Part shown: positions 1-8,904 of the stretch, one piece after another
Numbering within the stretch: the first letter of the stretch is position 1
Layout of the letters: each line of letters begins with the position of its first letter
Assembly (NCBI RefSeq): GCF_033705735.1
Contig: NZ_CP131131.1
Coordinates: 1,827,768 to 1,891,767, forward strand
Direction: 5' to 3'
Origin: Shinella zoogloeoides
GTDB lineage: Bacteria; Pseudomonadota; Alphaproteobacteria; Rhizobiales; Rhizobiaceae
DNA: 64,000 nucleotides
Position numbers and translations under genes: made by a program
The notes under the pieces: generated by a model
What the model was told of the DNA's origin: nothing
Databases searched by the model: none
The model's input: only the letters and a program-made list of their open reading frames with translations

Positions 1-378
1 CAGTTGCAGCGCGTTGAGCAGGGCATTGGTCTGCGAAGCCATGCCGATCACCGCCAGAAGCTCGGCGTGCTGGTCCCCGGTCATGCCCTTGGCCTTGGCC
101 GCCGCGGTGTGGGAATGGACGCAATAGCTGCAGCCATTGGCGACCGACACGGCGATATAGAGCATTTCCTTGACCAGCGGATCGAGCGCGCCGGGCTTGA
201 CCATGACGTCCTTCAGGCCGGACCAGATGCGCTCCAGCGTATCCGGCTGGTTGGCGAGCGCCCGCCACACATTGTTGACGAAATCGGACTTGCGGGTGGC
301 GCGGATGTCGTCGAACACCGCCTTGACGCGCGGGTTCGCTTCGGCTTCGGCGTCGGTCCACAGGCGAACGGTACTCAT
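1..378 (-). CDS. Carboxymuconolactone decarboxylase / AhpD-like protein, 3' end cut by the window
   Basis: The reverse strand from an ATG at 378 reads MSTVRLWTDAEAE and continues off the left edge, so the C-terminus is missing. About 126 residues are visible. The segment VANGCSYCVHSH carries the CxxC followed by His that is typical of AhpD-like alkylhydroperoxidase/CMD-family proteins, in which the two cysteines form the peroxidatic/resolving pair. The preceding acidic residue in KEMLYIAVS also fits. A good Shine-Dalgarno (AGGAG) precedes the ATG. It lies 20 bp downstream of the aminotransferase gene on the same strand and is probably co-transcribed. The substrate cannot be read from the sequence; a disulfide-dependent peroxidase or lactone decarboxylase are the family alternatives. 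Confidence 0.8.
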   Translation of the reverse strand, partial: MSTVRLWTDAEAEANPRVKAVFDDIRATRKSDFVNNVWRALANQPDTLERIWSGLKDVMVKPGALDPLVKEMLYIAVSVANGCSYCVHSHTAAAKAKGMTGDQHAELLAVIGMASQTNALLNALQL

Positions 379-398
379 GGCAAGTCTCCTTTCGGGCG

Positions 399-1253
399 TC
401 AGCTATGCGCCCAATCCCAGTAAAGCTGCCGCGCCCGGCGGGCGAGCGGGCCATAATCGAAGGTGCGGTCGTCGAAGCCAAGGACCGGCATGACCTTAGA
501 GATATTGCCGGTGCTGAAGATCTCGTCGGCCGCCCGGAAATCCTCGACCGTCAGCGTCTTCTCGTGCACCGCAACGCCGTCCGCGCGCAGCAGGCCGATC
601 ACCCGCTGGCGGGTGATGCCGTCGAGGAACGTGCCGTTCGGCACCGGCGTGAACACCTCGCCGTCCTTGGCCATGAATACGTTCGAGGTCGCCAGCTCCG
701 CCACATTGCCGAGCGTGTCGCAGACCAGCGCATTGCCGAAGCCCCTGGCGCGCGCCTCGGCCAGCATGCGGGCATTGTTGGGATAGAGGCAGGCGGCCTT
801 GGCGTTGACCGGCATGGTCTCCAGCGTCGGACGGCGAAAACGGGTCGTCGTGATGGTGAAGCCGCCGGGCACGGCCATCGGCCGCTCCTCCAGGCAAAGG
901 GCGAAGGCCGTCGATGCGGGATCGGGCGCGACGACGCTCGCATCGCTCTCCTCCGCCCAGTACATGGGGCGGATATAGACGGCGGCGTCGGGCGGGAAAT
1001 GCGCCAGCCCCTCCTGCACGCGCTCCATGATCTGCGCGGCGGTGAGCGTCGGCCGGAGGCCGAGCGCGCGGGCGGATGCGTTGACCCGCTCCGCATGGAG
1101 GTCGAGATCGGGGATCACACCCTCGAAGCGGCGCGCGCCGTCGAACACCAGCGAGCCGAGCCATGTCGCATGCGAGCCGGCGCCGAGAATACGCACATCG
1201 CCCGCGTGCCATTGGTTCTCGTACCACGTCCGGACGGAAGGCGCTTGCGACAT
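399..1253 (-). CDS. Class IV aminotransferase, branched-chain amino acid aminotransferase-like
   Basis: 284 residues, the normal length for fold-type IV PLP aminotransferases (IlvE, D-amino-acid aminotransferase, aminodeoxychorismate lyase). The PLP-binding lysine is expected at K152 in PVNAKAACLYPNN, and the later blocks ELATSNVFM, GTFLDGITRQ and EIFSTGNISKVMPV match the family's glutamate and phosphate-binding loops. These features favour a branched-chain aminotransferase: reversible transfer of amino groups between branched-chain amino acids and 2-oxoglutarate in the cytoplasm. D-amino-acid aminotransferase is the main alternative. It is divergent from the LysR regulator at 1369, which may control it together with the CMD protein downstream. 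Confidence 0.82.
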   Translation of the reverse strand: MSQAPSVRTWYENQWHAGDVRILGAGSHATWLGSLVFDGARRFEGVIPDLDLHAERVNASARALGLRPTLTAAQIMERVQEGLAHFPPDAAVYIRPMYWAEESDASVVAPDPASTAFALCLEERPMAVPGGFTITTTRFRRPTLETMPVNAKAACLYPNNARMLAEARARGFGNALVCDTLGNVAELATSNVFMAKDGEVFTPVPNGTFLDGITRQRVIGLLRADGVAVHEKTLTVEDFRAADEIFSTGNISKVMPVLGFDDRTFDYGPLARRARQLYWDWAHS

Positions 1254-1368
1254 CGGAAACCTCGATTTTAATGGTCCCGCACCCTACGCACAGCTTGCTT
1301 CATGCGTCCAATGCAAATATCCCTCGGCGATGCATGCAGGATCGGCATGAATTGGCGGGAGACGAAGG
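1254..1368. promoter_or_regulatory. Divergent intergenic region between aminotransferase and LysR genes
   Basis: 115 bp separating oppositely oriented starts. It contains the palindrome TGCATGCA at 1331-1338 and is more AT-rich than its flanks. LysR proteins usually bind such divergent regions. No specific operator can be assigned by eye. Confidence 0.3.
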
Positions 1369-2262
1369 ATGGACGAGCGGCTGTTGAAAAGTTTCGTGAC
1401 GACCGCCCAGCTCGGCAGTGTCACCTCGGCGGCCGAGCGGCTGAACCTCACCCAGCCCGCATTGTCGCGGCAGATCCAGCGGCTCGAGCAGGAGCTCGGG
1501 CTGACGCTCTTCCAGCGCAGCGGCCGCAACCTGCGCCTCTCGGTGCAGGGCGACCGGCTGCTGATCGACGCGCAGGCCGTCCTTGCCGCCAGCAAGCGCC
1601 TCCATGACGCGGTCGCCGAGATGCGCGAGGGCGAATGCGGCCTGCTGCGCGTCGGCGCCTGCTCCCAGGTGATCGAGCGCCATATGAGCGAGGTGTTGCC
1701 CGCCTGGAAGCAGGACAATCCCAATATCGACATAAGGCTGGAGGAAGGCGGCGGTGCGGAGCTTGCCCGCCGGCTCGACGACAACGAGCTGCATCTGGCG
1801 ATCAACGCCCGCCATTTCGCGCGGCCCGACCGCTTCAGCCGCGTCGATATCGGCGCGATGCGCGTGCGCGCCTTCTCGCTCCCCTCGGTCTTCGCCTGTG
1901 AGACCCGGACCATCACCCTGGCGCAGCTCTGCCGCCAGCCGCTGCTGCTGCTCAATCGAAGGCATTTCACCCGCGAGCTGCTCGAAACCGCCTGCCAGGC
2001 GGAAAGCTGCCTCGCGCAGCCGACGCTGGAATCCTCCTCGCCCCATACGCTGCTGGCGATTGCCCGCAGCAGCGGCGGCGTCGCGGTCGTGCCCCATCTC
2101 GGCACCGGCCCCGTGGAAGGGCTGGTCGCCTACGACATCCTGCACCGCGGCAAGCCGCTCGACTTCGAGATGTCGGCGATCTGGCCGTCCTCGGTGCCGC
2201 TCCCCGGCTACGGCCAGCGCTTCATCGCCTATCTGCGCGACCGGCTCCTGCCTTCCGCCTGA
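1369..2262 (+). CDS. LysR-family transcriptional regulator
   Basis: 297 residues. Residues 1-60 form the winged helix-turn-helix (AQLGSVTSAAERLNLTQPAL then SRQIQRLEQELG), the standard LysR DNA-binding signature. The rest is the two-lobe periplasmic-binding-protein-like effector domain. The ligand is unknown. The gene is divergent from the aminotransferase/CMD pair and 131 bp upstream of the BMP transporter operon, so either could be its target; the divergent arrangement makes the aminotransferase the likelier one. The ATG at 1369 is preceded by GGGAGACGAAGG, a good ribosome-binding context. Confidence 0.9.
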   Translation: MDERLLKSFVTTAQLGSVTSAAERLNLTQPALSRQIQRLEQELGLTLFQRSGRNLRLSVQGDRLLIDAQAVLAASKRLHDAVAEMREGECGLLRVGACSQVIERHMSEVLPAWKQDNPNIDIRLEEGGGAELARRLDDNELHLAINARHFARPDRFSRVDIGAMRVRAFSLPSVFACETRTITLAQLCRQPLLLLNRRHFTRELLETACQAESCLAQPTLESSSPHTLLAIARSSGGVAVVPHLGTGPVEGLVAYDILHRGKPLDFEMSAIWPSSVPLPGYGQRFIAYLRDRLLPSA

Positions 2263-2335
2263 GCGCCACGACGGCGCTGTCTCGGCTGTGAACTTCCGCT
2301 GCAACCGATTGCTGCCATTTCGAATTTCCCCTACA

Positions 2336-2351
2336 TTGACCAAACGGTAAA
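2336..2351. promoter_or_regulatory. Imperfect palindrome TTGACCAAACGGTAAA upstream of the BMP transporter operon
   Basis: The 16-mer pairs at five of six arm positions (TTnACC-N4-GGTnAA). The TTGACC half also looks like a -35 element. It lies 43 bp before the ATG of the binding protein, where an operator overlapping the promoter would sit. The cognate regulator is unknown. Confidence 0.35.
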
Positions 2352-2393
2352 AGACGCATTTCAAAAACGCGCAATCAACCAGAGGGGACGTTC

Positions 2394-3410
2394 ATGCAAA
2401 GCAATTTCGGCATTTCCAGACGCCGGCTGATCCAGGCCGCCGGCGCATCCGCGCTCGTGGCGGCGGCGGGCTTGCCAAGCCGCCTCTTCGCGGCCGAGCC
2501 GATCAAGGTCGCGGCGGTCTTTACCGTTCCGGTCGAGCAGCAATGGGTGAGCCGCATCCACAAGGCCGCAAATGCCGCCAAGGACCGCGGCGAGATCGAA
2601 TATGTCTATTCGGAAAACACCGCCAACAACGATTATGAACGCGTCATGCGCGAATATTGCGAGGCCGGGCACAAACTCATCCTCGGCGAGGTCTTCGGCG
2701 TCGAGGATGCCGCGCGCGCCGTCGCCCGTGACTATCCCGACGTCGCCTTCCTGATGGGTTCGAGCTTCAAGCCCGATCCGGACCTGCCGAACTTTTCAGT
2801 CTTCGACAACTATATCCAGGACGCCTCCTATCTTTCCGGCCTCGTCGCCGGCGCGCTGACCAAGTCGAAGAACATCGGCATGGTCGGCGGCTACCCGATC
2901 CCCGAGGTTAACCGCCTGATGAACGCCTTCATGGCGGGCGTGAAGGAAGTGGCGCCCGACACCAGGTTCCAGGTCGCCTTCATCGGCTCGTGGTTCGATC
3001 CGCCCAAGGCCAAGGAAACCGCTTTCGCCCAGATCGACGGCGGCGCCGACCTGCTCTATGCCGAGCGCTTCGGCGTATCCGACGCGGCCAAGGAGAAGAA
3101 GGTGCTTGCCATCGGCAACGTCATCGACACGCAGGCCGACTATCCCGATACCGTCGCCGCCTCGGCGCTGTGGCACTTCGAGCCGACCCTCGACAAGGCG
3201 ATCGCCGAAGTGAAGGCCGGCACCTTCAAGGCCGACGACTACGGCGTCTATTCCTTCATGAAGAACGGCGGCTGTTCGCTCGCGCCGCTCGGCACCTTCG
3301 AAGGCAAGGTTCCGGGCGAGATCAAGGCGAAGATCGCGGAGAAGGAAAAGGCGATCAAGGACGGTTCCTTCACCGTCGCGGTCGACGACAGCGAGCCGAA
3401 ATCCAGCTAA
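2394..3410 (+). CDS. BMP-family ABC transporter substrate-binding protein (nucleoside/nucleobase type)
   Basis: 338 residues. A twin-arginine type leader (ISRRRLIQAAG) followed by a hydrophobic stretch and a likely cleavage site at LFAAEP sends it to the periplasm, probably folded. The mature protein has the PnrA/BMP fold features: KVAAVFTVPVEQQW, EYCEAGHKLILGEVFG, SYLSGLVAGAL, KNIGMVGGYPIPEVN and the late GVYSFMKNGG. BMP proteins in this operon type bind purine or pyrimidine nucleosides or free bases. It heads an operon with one ATPase, two permeases and a cytosine-deaminase-like enzyme, which supports a nucleobase or nucleoside ligand. SD AGAGGGGAC precedes the ATG. Confidence 0.88.
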   Translation: MQSNFGISRRRLIQAAGASALVAAAGLPSRLFAAEPIKVAAVFTVPVEQQWVSRIHKAANAAKDRGEIEYVYSENTANNDYERVMREYCEAGHKLILGEVFGVEDAARAVARDYPDVAFLMGSSFKPDPDLPNFSVFDNYIQDASYLSGLVAGALTKSKNIGMVGGYPIPEVNRLMNAFMAGVKEVAPDTRFQVAFIGSWFDPPKAKETAFAQIDGGADLLYAERFGVSDAAKEKKVLAIGNVIDTQADYPDTVAASALWHFEPTLDKAIAEVKAGTFKADDYGVYSFMKNGGCSLAPLGTFEGKVPGEIKAKIAEKEKAIKDGSFTVAVDDSEPKSS

Positions 3411-3416
3411 GTCCCT

Positions 3417-3455
3417 CCGCCCGGGGGCGGCCGCGCCGCGGCCCCTCCCGGGCGG
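3417..3455 (+). other. Intercistronic hairpin between binding protein and ATPase genes
   Basis: CCGCCCGGG at 3417-3425 pairs perfectly with CCCGGGCGG at 3447-3455, and the GC-rich segment between can fold further. There is no U-tract, so it is more likely an mRNA-stabilising or processing element than a full terminator. Such hairpins after a binding-protein gene commonly give it higher expression than the membrane components. Confidence 0.55.
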
Positions 3456-3495
3456 ACGATCCCCTCTCCCACCGTTCCCTTCGGTCCGTATCGCC

Positions 3496-5025
3496 GTGTC
3501 CAGTACCCCTGTCCTCCGCCTTTCCGGCATCAGCAAGCGTTTCGGTCCGCTGAGGGCCAACGATGCGATCTCCTTCGAGCTGAAGCGCGGCGAAGTGATT
3601 GCCCTTCTCGGCGAGAACGGCGCCGGCAAGACGACGCTAATGAATATTCTCTTCGGCCACTATGTCGCCGACGAGGGAACCGTCGAGGCCTTCGGCACGC
3701 CCCTGCCGCCGGGTGACCCGCGCGCGGCGCTTAATGCCGGCATTGGCATGGTGCACCAGCACTTCACGCTCGCCGACAACATGACGGTGCAGGAGAATAT
3801 CGCGCTCGGCACGCAAAGCCTGTGGAGCCCGCGGCTCGACAGGTCCGCCGCGCGCCGGCGCATCGAGGAACTGTCCGCCGACTTCGGCCTTGCCGTCGAT
3901 CCCGCCGCCACCGTCGCCACCCTTTCGGTCGGCGAGCGCCAGCGGGTGGAAATCCTGAAGGCGCTCTACCGCGATGCCCGGATCCTGATCCTCGACGAAC
4001 CGACGGCCGTGCTGACGCCCGCCGAGACGGAAGCCCTGTTCCGCACGCTGAAGCTGCTCGTCGCCAAGGGCCTGTCGATCATCTTCATCTCGCACAAGCT
4101 GCAGGAGGTCATGGCGGTCAGCGACCGCGTGCTGGTTCTGCGCGCCGGCAAGCTGGTCGGCGAGCGCGAGACGGCCTCGACCGACCGCAGGGAACTCGCC
4201 GCCCTGATGGTCGGCCAGGAGGTGAAACCGGCGGAGGTCAACCCGGCGAGGCTCGGCGCGCCGCTGCTCACGCTCGATCGCGTCTCCACCGCCCCGCACA
4301 ACGGGGCCGGGCTTGCCGACGTGTCGCTCACCCTCACGGCCGGCGAGATCACCGGCCTTGCCGGCGTATCGGGCAATGGCCAGGCGGCGCTTGCCGCCCT
4401 GCTCTCCGGCATCCGGCGCCCGACCGGCGGCCGCATCTCCATCGCCGACCGGGAGGTCACCGACTGGTCGCCGCGCGCCGCGCTTGCCCACGGCATCGCC
4501 CGCATCCCCGAGGATCGCCATGCCGTCGGCACCATCGGCGACATGAGCGTCACGGAGAACGTGATCGCCGAGCACTATGGCAGCCCGCGCTTCAGCCGCA
4601 TGGGCTTCCTTAACTGGAAGGCCGCCCGGCGTTTCGCCGAGAAGATCATCGCCGACTACGACGTCAAATGCCCGTCGCCGGAGGCGCGCATCCGCCTGCT
4701 ATCCGGCGGCAACATGCAGAAGCTCATCCTCGGCCGCGCGCTCGATCCCGATCCCGCGGTCATCCTTGCCAGCCAGCCGACCCGCGGGCTCGATGTCGGC
4801 GCCGTCGCCTATGTCCATCGCATGCTGCTGGCGGCGCGCGACCGGGGCGCGGCGATCCTACTGATCTCGGAGGACCTGGAGGAAATCCTGGCGCTGTCCG
4901 ACCGGATCACCGTCATGTCGGCGGGGCATCTTTCCGCGCCGTCCGCGCGCGGCGAACGAAGCATCCGGGAACTGGGGGAACTGATGGCGGGCCATAGCGG
5001 GGAGCACAGCGATCATGCGGCTTGA
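3496..5025 (+). CDS. ABC transporter ATP-binding protein, duplicated (YufO/RbsA type)
   Basis: 509 residues with two tandem nucleotide-binding domains. The first has Walker A GENGAGKTT, signature LSVGERQRVEI and Walker B ILILDEPTAVL. The second is degenerate at Walker A (GVSGNGQAAL, the lysine missing) but keeps LSGGNMQKLI and the switch region. That asymmetry is typical of sugar/nucleoside importers of the RbsA/YufO class. The start used is GTG at 3496, which gives the full first domain. It energises the two permeases that follow, the next one overlapping by 11 bp. Confidence 0.9.
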   Translation: MSSTPVLRLSGISKRFGPLRANDAISFELKRGEVIALLGENGAGKTTLMNILFGHYVADEGTVEAFGTPLPPGDPRAALNAGIGMVHQHFTLADNMTVQENIALGTQSLWSPRLDRSAARRRIEELSADFGLAVDPAATVATLSVGERQRVEILKALYRDARILILDEPTAVLTPAETEALFRTLKLLVAKGLSIIFISHKLQEVMAVSDRVLVLRAGKLVGERETASTDRRELAALMVGQEVKPAEVNPARLGAPLLTLDRVSTAPHNGAGLADVSLTLTAGEITGLAGVSGNGQAALAALLSGIRRPTGGRISIADREVTDWSPRAALAHGIARIPEDRHAVGTIGDMSVTENVIAEHYGSPRFSRMGFLNWKAARRFAEKIIADYDVKCPSPEARIRLLSGGNMQKLILGRALDPDPAVILASQPTRGLDVGAVAYVHRMLLAARDRGAAILLISEDLEEILALSDRITVMSAGHLSAPSARGERSIRELGELMAGHSGEHSDHAA

Positions 5026-6064
5026 GCCGAAGCCCGCACCGTCATTGGCGGTTACCCTGTCGTTCCCGCTGGCGGCGATCGTCACGACGCTGGTGCTGAC
5101 GTCGATCCTCGTCCTCGTCGCCGGCGCGTCGCCGCTGTCGGTCTTTTATCTCGTCGCCAAGGGCGCCGCCGGTTCGCAGTTCGCGCTGATGGAGACCCTG
5201 ACGCGCGCGACGCCGCTGATCTTCACCGGCCTTGCCATCGCCGTCGCCTTTCGCGCGCGGCTGTGGAACATCGGCGCCGAGGCCCAGCTCTATATGGGCG
5301 GCATCGTCACCGTGGCGCTTGGAACAGGGGCGCTGCCCCTGCCGTCCTTCATCCTGATCCCCGTGCTGATGATCGCCGCCATGGCGGCCGGCGCCCTCAT
5401 CCTGCTCGGGCCGGCCGTGTTGAAGACGCGGTTCGGCGTCGATGAGGTGGTCACGACGCTGCTGCTCAATTTCATCGTGCTCCTCTTCGTCTCGATGCTG
5501 CTCGACGGCGTGCTGAAGGATCCGATGGGGCTCGGCTGGCCGCAATCGCAGAAGGTCATCGCCGAGGCGCAGTTGCCGCGCCTCATCCAGGGCAAGCGCC
5601 TGCACTACGGCTTCGTCATCGCCATCGCGGCCGCGGCCGTCGTCTGGGTGATCACGAAGAAGACCCTGCTCGGCTACGAGATGCGCGCCGTCGGGCACAA
5701 TGCCGAGGGCGCGCGCTTCGTCGGCATCCCGGTCAACCGCGTGCTGATGAAGACGGCGCTGCTTTCGGGCGGCCTTGCGGCCCTTGCCGGCTTTTCGGAA
5801 GTGTCGGGACTCAAGGGCAACCTGACGCTCGACCTCTCGCCCGGCTATGGCTACACCGGCATCGTCGTAGCGATGCTCGCCATGCTCAATCCCCTGGGTG
5901 TCGTCGCCTCCGCCATCTTCGTCGCCGGCATCTTCGTCGGCGCGGATGCCATGAGCCGCGCGGCCAAGGTGCCGAGCTACATCGCCGACGTGATGGTCGC
6001 CACATCGCTGCTGACGATGGTAGTCGCGATCCTTCTGACCCGCTTCAAGATCAGGTGGAGGTGA
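5015..6064 (+). CDS. ABC transporter permease (YufP-like)
   Basis: 349 residues, strongly hydrophobic, with about nine to ten predicted membrane helices. The block GLAIAVAFRARLWNIGAEAQ is the hallmark of BMP-linked nucleoside permeases, and GYEMRAVGHNAEGARFVGI is the cytoplasmic coupling loop that contacts the ATPase. It overlaps the ATPase gene by 11 bp and is followed after 1 bp by the second permease, so translation is coupled. Inner membrane. Confidence 0.88.
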   Translation: MRLEPKPAPSLAVTLSFPLAAIVTTLVLTSILVLVAGASPLSVFYLVAKGAAGSQFALMETLTRATPLIFTGLAIAVAFRARLWNIGAEAQLYMGGIVTVALGTGALPLPSFILIPVLMIAAMAAGALILLGPAVLKTRFGVDEVVTTLLLNFIVLLFVSMLLDGVLKDPMGLGWPQSQKVIAEAQLPRLIQGKRLHYGFVIAIAAAAVVWVITKKTLLGYEMRAVGHNAEGARFVGIPVNRVLMKTALLSGGLAALAGFSEVSGLKGNLTLDLSPGYGYTGIVVAMLAMLNPLGVVASAIFVAGIFVGADAMSRAAKVPSYIADVMVATSLLTMVVAILLTRFKIRWR

Positions 6065-6065
6065 C

Positions 6066-7007
6066 ATGGACGCGCTGGACATCCTCTTTTCCGCCTCCTT
6101 CTGGGTCGCCGCGATCCGCATCGCCTCGCCGCTGATCTTCGCCACCATGGGCGAATTGATCTGCGAGCGCGCGGGCGTCCTCAATCTCGGCATCGAGGGC
6201 ATCATGACGGCGGGCGCCTTCGCCGGCTGGTTCACCGTCTATGCCGGCGGCGATCTCTGGACGGGGCTTGTGGTCGCCGCCCTCGTCGGCGCGCTGTTCG
6301 GCCTGCTGCATGCCACGCTCACCGTGCCGCTCGGCCTGTCGCAGCACGTCGTCGGCATCGGCGTGACGCTGCTCGCCACCAGCCTCACCTATTTCACCTA
6401 CCGCCTCCTCCTGCCGGAGGTGACGTCGCCGCCGAAGATCGAGCCGTTCCAGCCGTGGCCCGTCCCGGGCCTGTCGAAGATCCCCGTGGTCGGCGAGGCG
6501 CTGTTCACGCAGACGCCGCTGACCTATCTCGCCTTCCTCTCGGTGGCGGTCGTCGCCTGGACCCTCTACCGGACGCCGGTCGGCCTTGCCGTCAGGGCGG
6601 CCGGCGAAAATCCCTCGGCCGTCGAGGCACAGGGCATTTCGGTGACCGGCATCCGCATGGGCGCGGTCGTCGCCGGCAGCGCGCTGATGGCGCTCGGCGG
6701 CGCCTTCCTCACCACCTCGGCCTTCAATTCCTTCTTCTTCCAGATGATCAACGGCCGGGGCTGGATCTGCATCGCGCTCGTCGTCTTCGGCTCCTGGCGG
6801 CCGGGCAAGGCGCTGATCGGCGCCATCCTGTTCGCCGCCTTCGATGCCTACCAGGTCCGTCTTCAGCAGATATCGGGCGGCATCGTGCCCTATCAGGTCT
6901 TCCTGATGATGCCCTATGCGCTGTCGATCCTGGCGCTGATCCTGGTCGCGCGCCGCGCCACCTATCCCAAAGCTTTGATGATCCCCTACCAGAAAGGCGA
7001 AAGATGA
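6066..7007 (+). CDS. ABC transporter permease (YufQ-like)
   Basis: 313 residues, multi-pass. The motif GELICERAGVLNLGIEGIM near the N-terminus and AAGENPSAVEAQGIS in the coupling loop identify the second permease of a BMP-type nucleoside importer. The ATG follows GGAGGTGAC, a strong ribosome-binding site. Its stop overlaps the next gene's start (ATGA), so transport and the downstream deaminase are expressed together. Confidence 0.88.
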   Translation: MDALDILFSASFWVAAIRIASPLIFATMGELICERAGVLNLGIEGIMTAGAFAGWFTVYAGGDLWTGLVVAALVGALFGLLHATLTVPLGLSQHVVGIGVTLLATSLTYFTYRLLLPEVTSPPKIEPFQPWPVPGLSKIPVVGEALFTQTPLTYLAFLSVAVVAWTLYRTPVGLAVRAAGENPSAVEAQGISVTGIRMGAVVAGSALMALGGAFLTTSAFNSFFFQMINGRGWICIALVVFGSWRPGKALIGAILFAAFDAYQVRLQQISGGIVPYQVFLMMPYALSILALILVARRATYPKALMIPYQKGER

Positions 7008-8296
7008 GTTTCGACCTGATCGTGAAGGGCGGTACGCTGCCCGATGGAACCGTCGCCGATATCGGCATCAAGGGCGAGAAGATCGCCGCCATCGAGCCAC
7101 GCCTCGAAGCGGCGGCCGGCCGCGTGGTCGATGCCACCGGCAACCTCGTCAGCCAGCCCTTCATCGACCCGCATTTCCACATGGATGCGACGCTGTCCTA
7201 CGGCCTGCCGCGCATCAATGCCTCCGGCACGCTGCTCGAAGGCATCGCGCTCTGGGGCGAGCTGAAGCCGCTCCTCACCCATGAAGCCGTCAAGGAGCGG
7301 GCGCTCGCCTATTGCGACTGGGCCGTCTCGATGGGCCTGCTCGCCATCCGCACCCATGTCGATACCTGCGACGACCGGCTTCTCGCGGTCGAGGCGCTGC
7401 TCGAGGTGAAGAAGGAGATCGCACCCTATATCGACCTCCAGCTCGTCGCCTTCCCGCAGGACGGCCTCTACCGCTCTCCCAACGCGCGGGAAAACACCAT
7501 CCGCGCGCTCGACCTGGGCGTCGACATCGTCGGCGGCATTCCGCATTTCGAGCGCACCATGGACGATGGCAGGCGTTCCGTCACCGAGCTTTGCGAGATC
7601 GCCGCCGAACGCGGCCTGATGGTCGACCTGCATTGCGACGAGACCGACGATCCGCTGTCTCGCCATATCGAGCAGCTCGCCTACGAGACCCAGCGGCTCA
7701 GCCTGCAGGGCCGCGTGGCCGGCTCCCACCTGACGTCCATGCATTCGATGGACAACTACTACGTCTCCAAGCTGCTGCCGCTGATCGCCGAGGCCGGGGT
7801 TTCGGCCATTCCCAATCCGCTGATCAACATCATGCTGCAGGGCCGGCACGATAGCTATCCCAAGCGCCGCGGCATGACCCGCGTGCCGGAAATGCTGAAA
7901 CACGGCATCCGCGTCGGCTGGGGCCAGGACTGCGTGCTCGATCCCTGGTATTCGCTCGGCACCGCGGACATGCTCGACGTCGCCTTCATGGGCCTGCACG
8001 TCGCGCAGATGTCCTCGCCGGCCGACATGCGCACCTGCTTCGACATGGTCACGAAGGTCAATGCCGCCATCATGGGGCTCGATCATCTCGGGCTGGAGGT
8101 CGGCAAGACGGCGAGCCTTGTAGTGCTCGACGCAGGCAACCCCATCGAGGCGGTGCGCCTGCGGGCCGAGCGCCTGTGTGTCGTCGCGAAAGGCAAGGTC
8201 GTGGCCGAACGCGAAAAGCGCGACACTGCCCTTTCCATCAAGGGACGCCCGTCGAGCATCAACCGCCGCCATGTCGTGCCGCCGCAGGCGCAGTAA
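7004..8296 (+). CDS. Cytosine deaminase-like amidohydrolase (CodA family)
   Basis: 430 residues from the ATG that overlaps the permease stop; the frame is open upstream but that part is permease in another frame. Amidohydrolase metal ligands are visible: H57 and H59 in DPHFHMD, H210 in DLHCDE, D309 in GWGQDC; E213 is the likely proton shuttle and H242 lies in SHLTSMHS. Alignment from memory with E. coli CodA is good throughout (EGIALWGELKPLLTHEAVK, LQGRHDSYPKRRGMTRV). CodA has GHDD at the catalytic Asp; here it is GQDC, so the residue after the metal Asp, which in CodA contacts the pyrimidine, is Cys. Substrate may be cytosine, isocytosine, isoguanine or another aminated base. It sits in the importer operon, consistent with deamination of an imported base. 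Confidence 0.85.
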   Translation: MSFDLIVKGGTLPDGTVADIGIKGEKIAAIEPRLEAAAGRVVDATGNLVSQPFIDPHFHMDATLSYGLPRINASGTLLEGIALWGELKPLLTHEAVKERALAYCDWAVSMGLLAIRTHVDTCDDRLLAVEALLEVKKEIAPYIDLQLVAFPQDGLYRSPNARENTIRALDLGVDIVGGIPHFERTMDDGRRSVTELCEIAAERGLMVDLHCDETDDPLSRHIEQLAYETQRLSLQGRVAGSHLTSMHSMDNYYVSKLLPLIAEAGVSAIPNPLINIMLQGRHDSYPKRRGMTRVPEMLKHGIRVGWGQDCVLDPWYSLGTADMLDVAFMGLHVAQMSSPADMRTCFDMVTKVNAAIMGLDHLGLEVGKTASLVVLDAGNPIEAVRLRAERLCVVAKGKVVAEREKRDTALSIKGRPSSINRRHVVPPQAQ

Positions 8297-8343
8297 AGGG
8301 TCGGGAGCGCACCGGACCCGGACCGGTCCGGTGCTGCGACCCT
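8297..8343 (+). terminator. Two-segment hairpin after the nucleobase operon
   Basis: Inner stem GCACCGGACC (8309-8318) with GGTCCGGTGC (8325-8334), loop of 6, flanked by an outer stem AGGGTCG (8297-8303) with CGACCCT (8337-8343). It begins directly after the deaminase stop codon. The U-tract is weak (ATTGCTCTTTC), so termination may be only partly intrinsic. Confidence 0.65.
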
Positions 8344-8426
8344 ATTGCTCTTTCAACGGAGCAGCCATTGCGTTAAAAGTGGCGTGACAGATACTTCAAT
8401 GCCGGCCGCGGCTTCGGACGATACCG

Positions 8427-8873
8427 ATGCGGATGACGCTTCATACCGACTATGCCCTGCGCATGCTGATCTATCTCGCCAGCCGGCGGGACGGCGTCTG
8501 CACCGTCAACGACGTGGCGGAGGCCTACGGGTTGTCGCGCAACCACCTCCTCAAAGTGGCGCAGACGCTGCGCGATCTCGACCTTGTCGAAACCGTGCGT
8601 GGCCGTAGCAGCGGCATTCGTCTCGGCAAGAAGCCGGAAGACATCGGCATCGGGGCATTGGTGCGGGCGACGGAGGAGGAATTCTCGCTCGCCGAATGCA
8701 TGCAGGCCGGAGGCGGTCGCTGTGTCATCTCGCCGGCCTGCCGGCTGAAGGGCATGCTGCACGAGGCGCTCGGCGCCTTCCTGGCCGTTCTCGACAAATA
8801 CACGCTGGCGGACATCGTACTGGACCGGGCCCTGCTTCGCCCCCTGCTCGACATCGATATCCAGGCGGCATGA
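8427..8873 (+). CDS. nsrR: Rrf2-family NO-responsive repressor, NsrR type
   Basis: 148 residues. N-terminal winged helix (LHTDYALRMLIYLASR, then the HTH around VNDVAEAYGLSRNHLLKV). Three cysteines C91, C99 and C105 in ECMQAGGGRCVISPAC followed by RLKGML match the Fe-S binding loop of NsrR, which senses NO by cluster nitrosylation. RirA and IscR are relatives, but the spacing, the conserved start and the position next to a denitrification island favour NsrR. Two ATGs occur (8427, 8433); the first is used. It is 31 bp upstream of a DUF6522 gene, probably one transcript. Confidence 0.85.
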   Translation: MRMTLHTDYALRMLIYLASRRDGVCTVNDVAEAYGLSRNHLLKVAQTLRDLDLVETVRGRSSGIRLGKKPEDIGIGALVRATEEEFSLAECMQAGGGRCVISPACRLKGMLHEALGAFLAVLDKYTLADIVLDRALLRPLLDIDIQAA

Positions 8874-8904
8874 GGGGAACGACGATGCCAGTGGAGATGC
8901 ACCC

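Noticed and set aside
6455..8296. A 613-codon open frame covering the deaminase and running back into the second permease
   Set aside because: The first 183 codons are out-of-frame permease sequence rich in Arg/Pro; the family start and the ATGA overlap place the true start at 7004.
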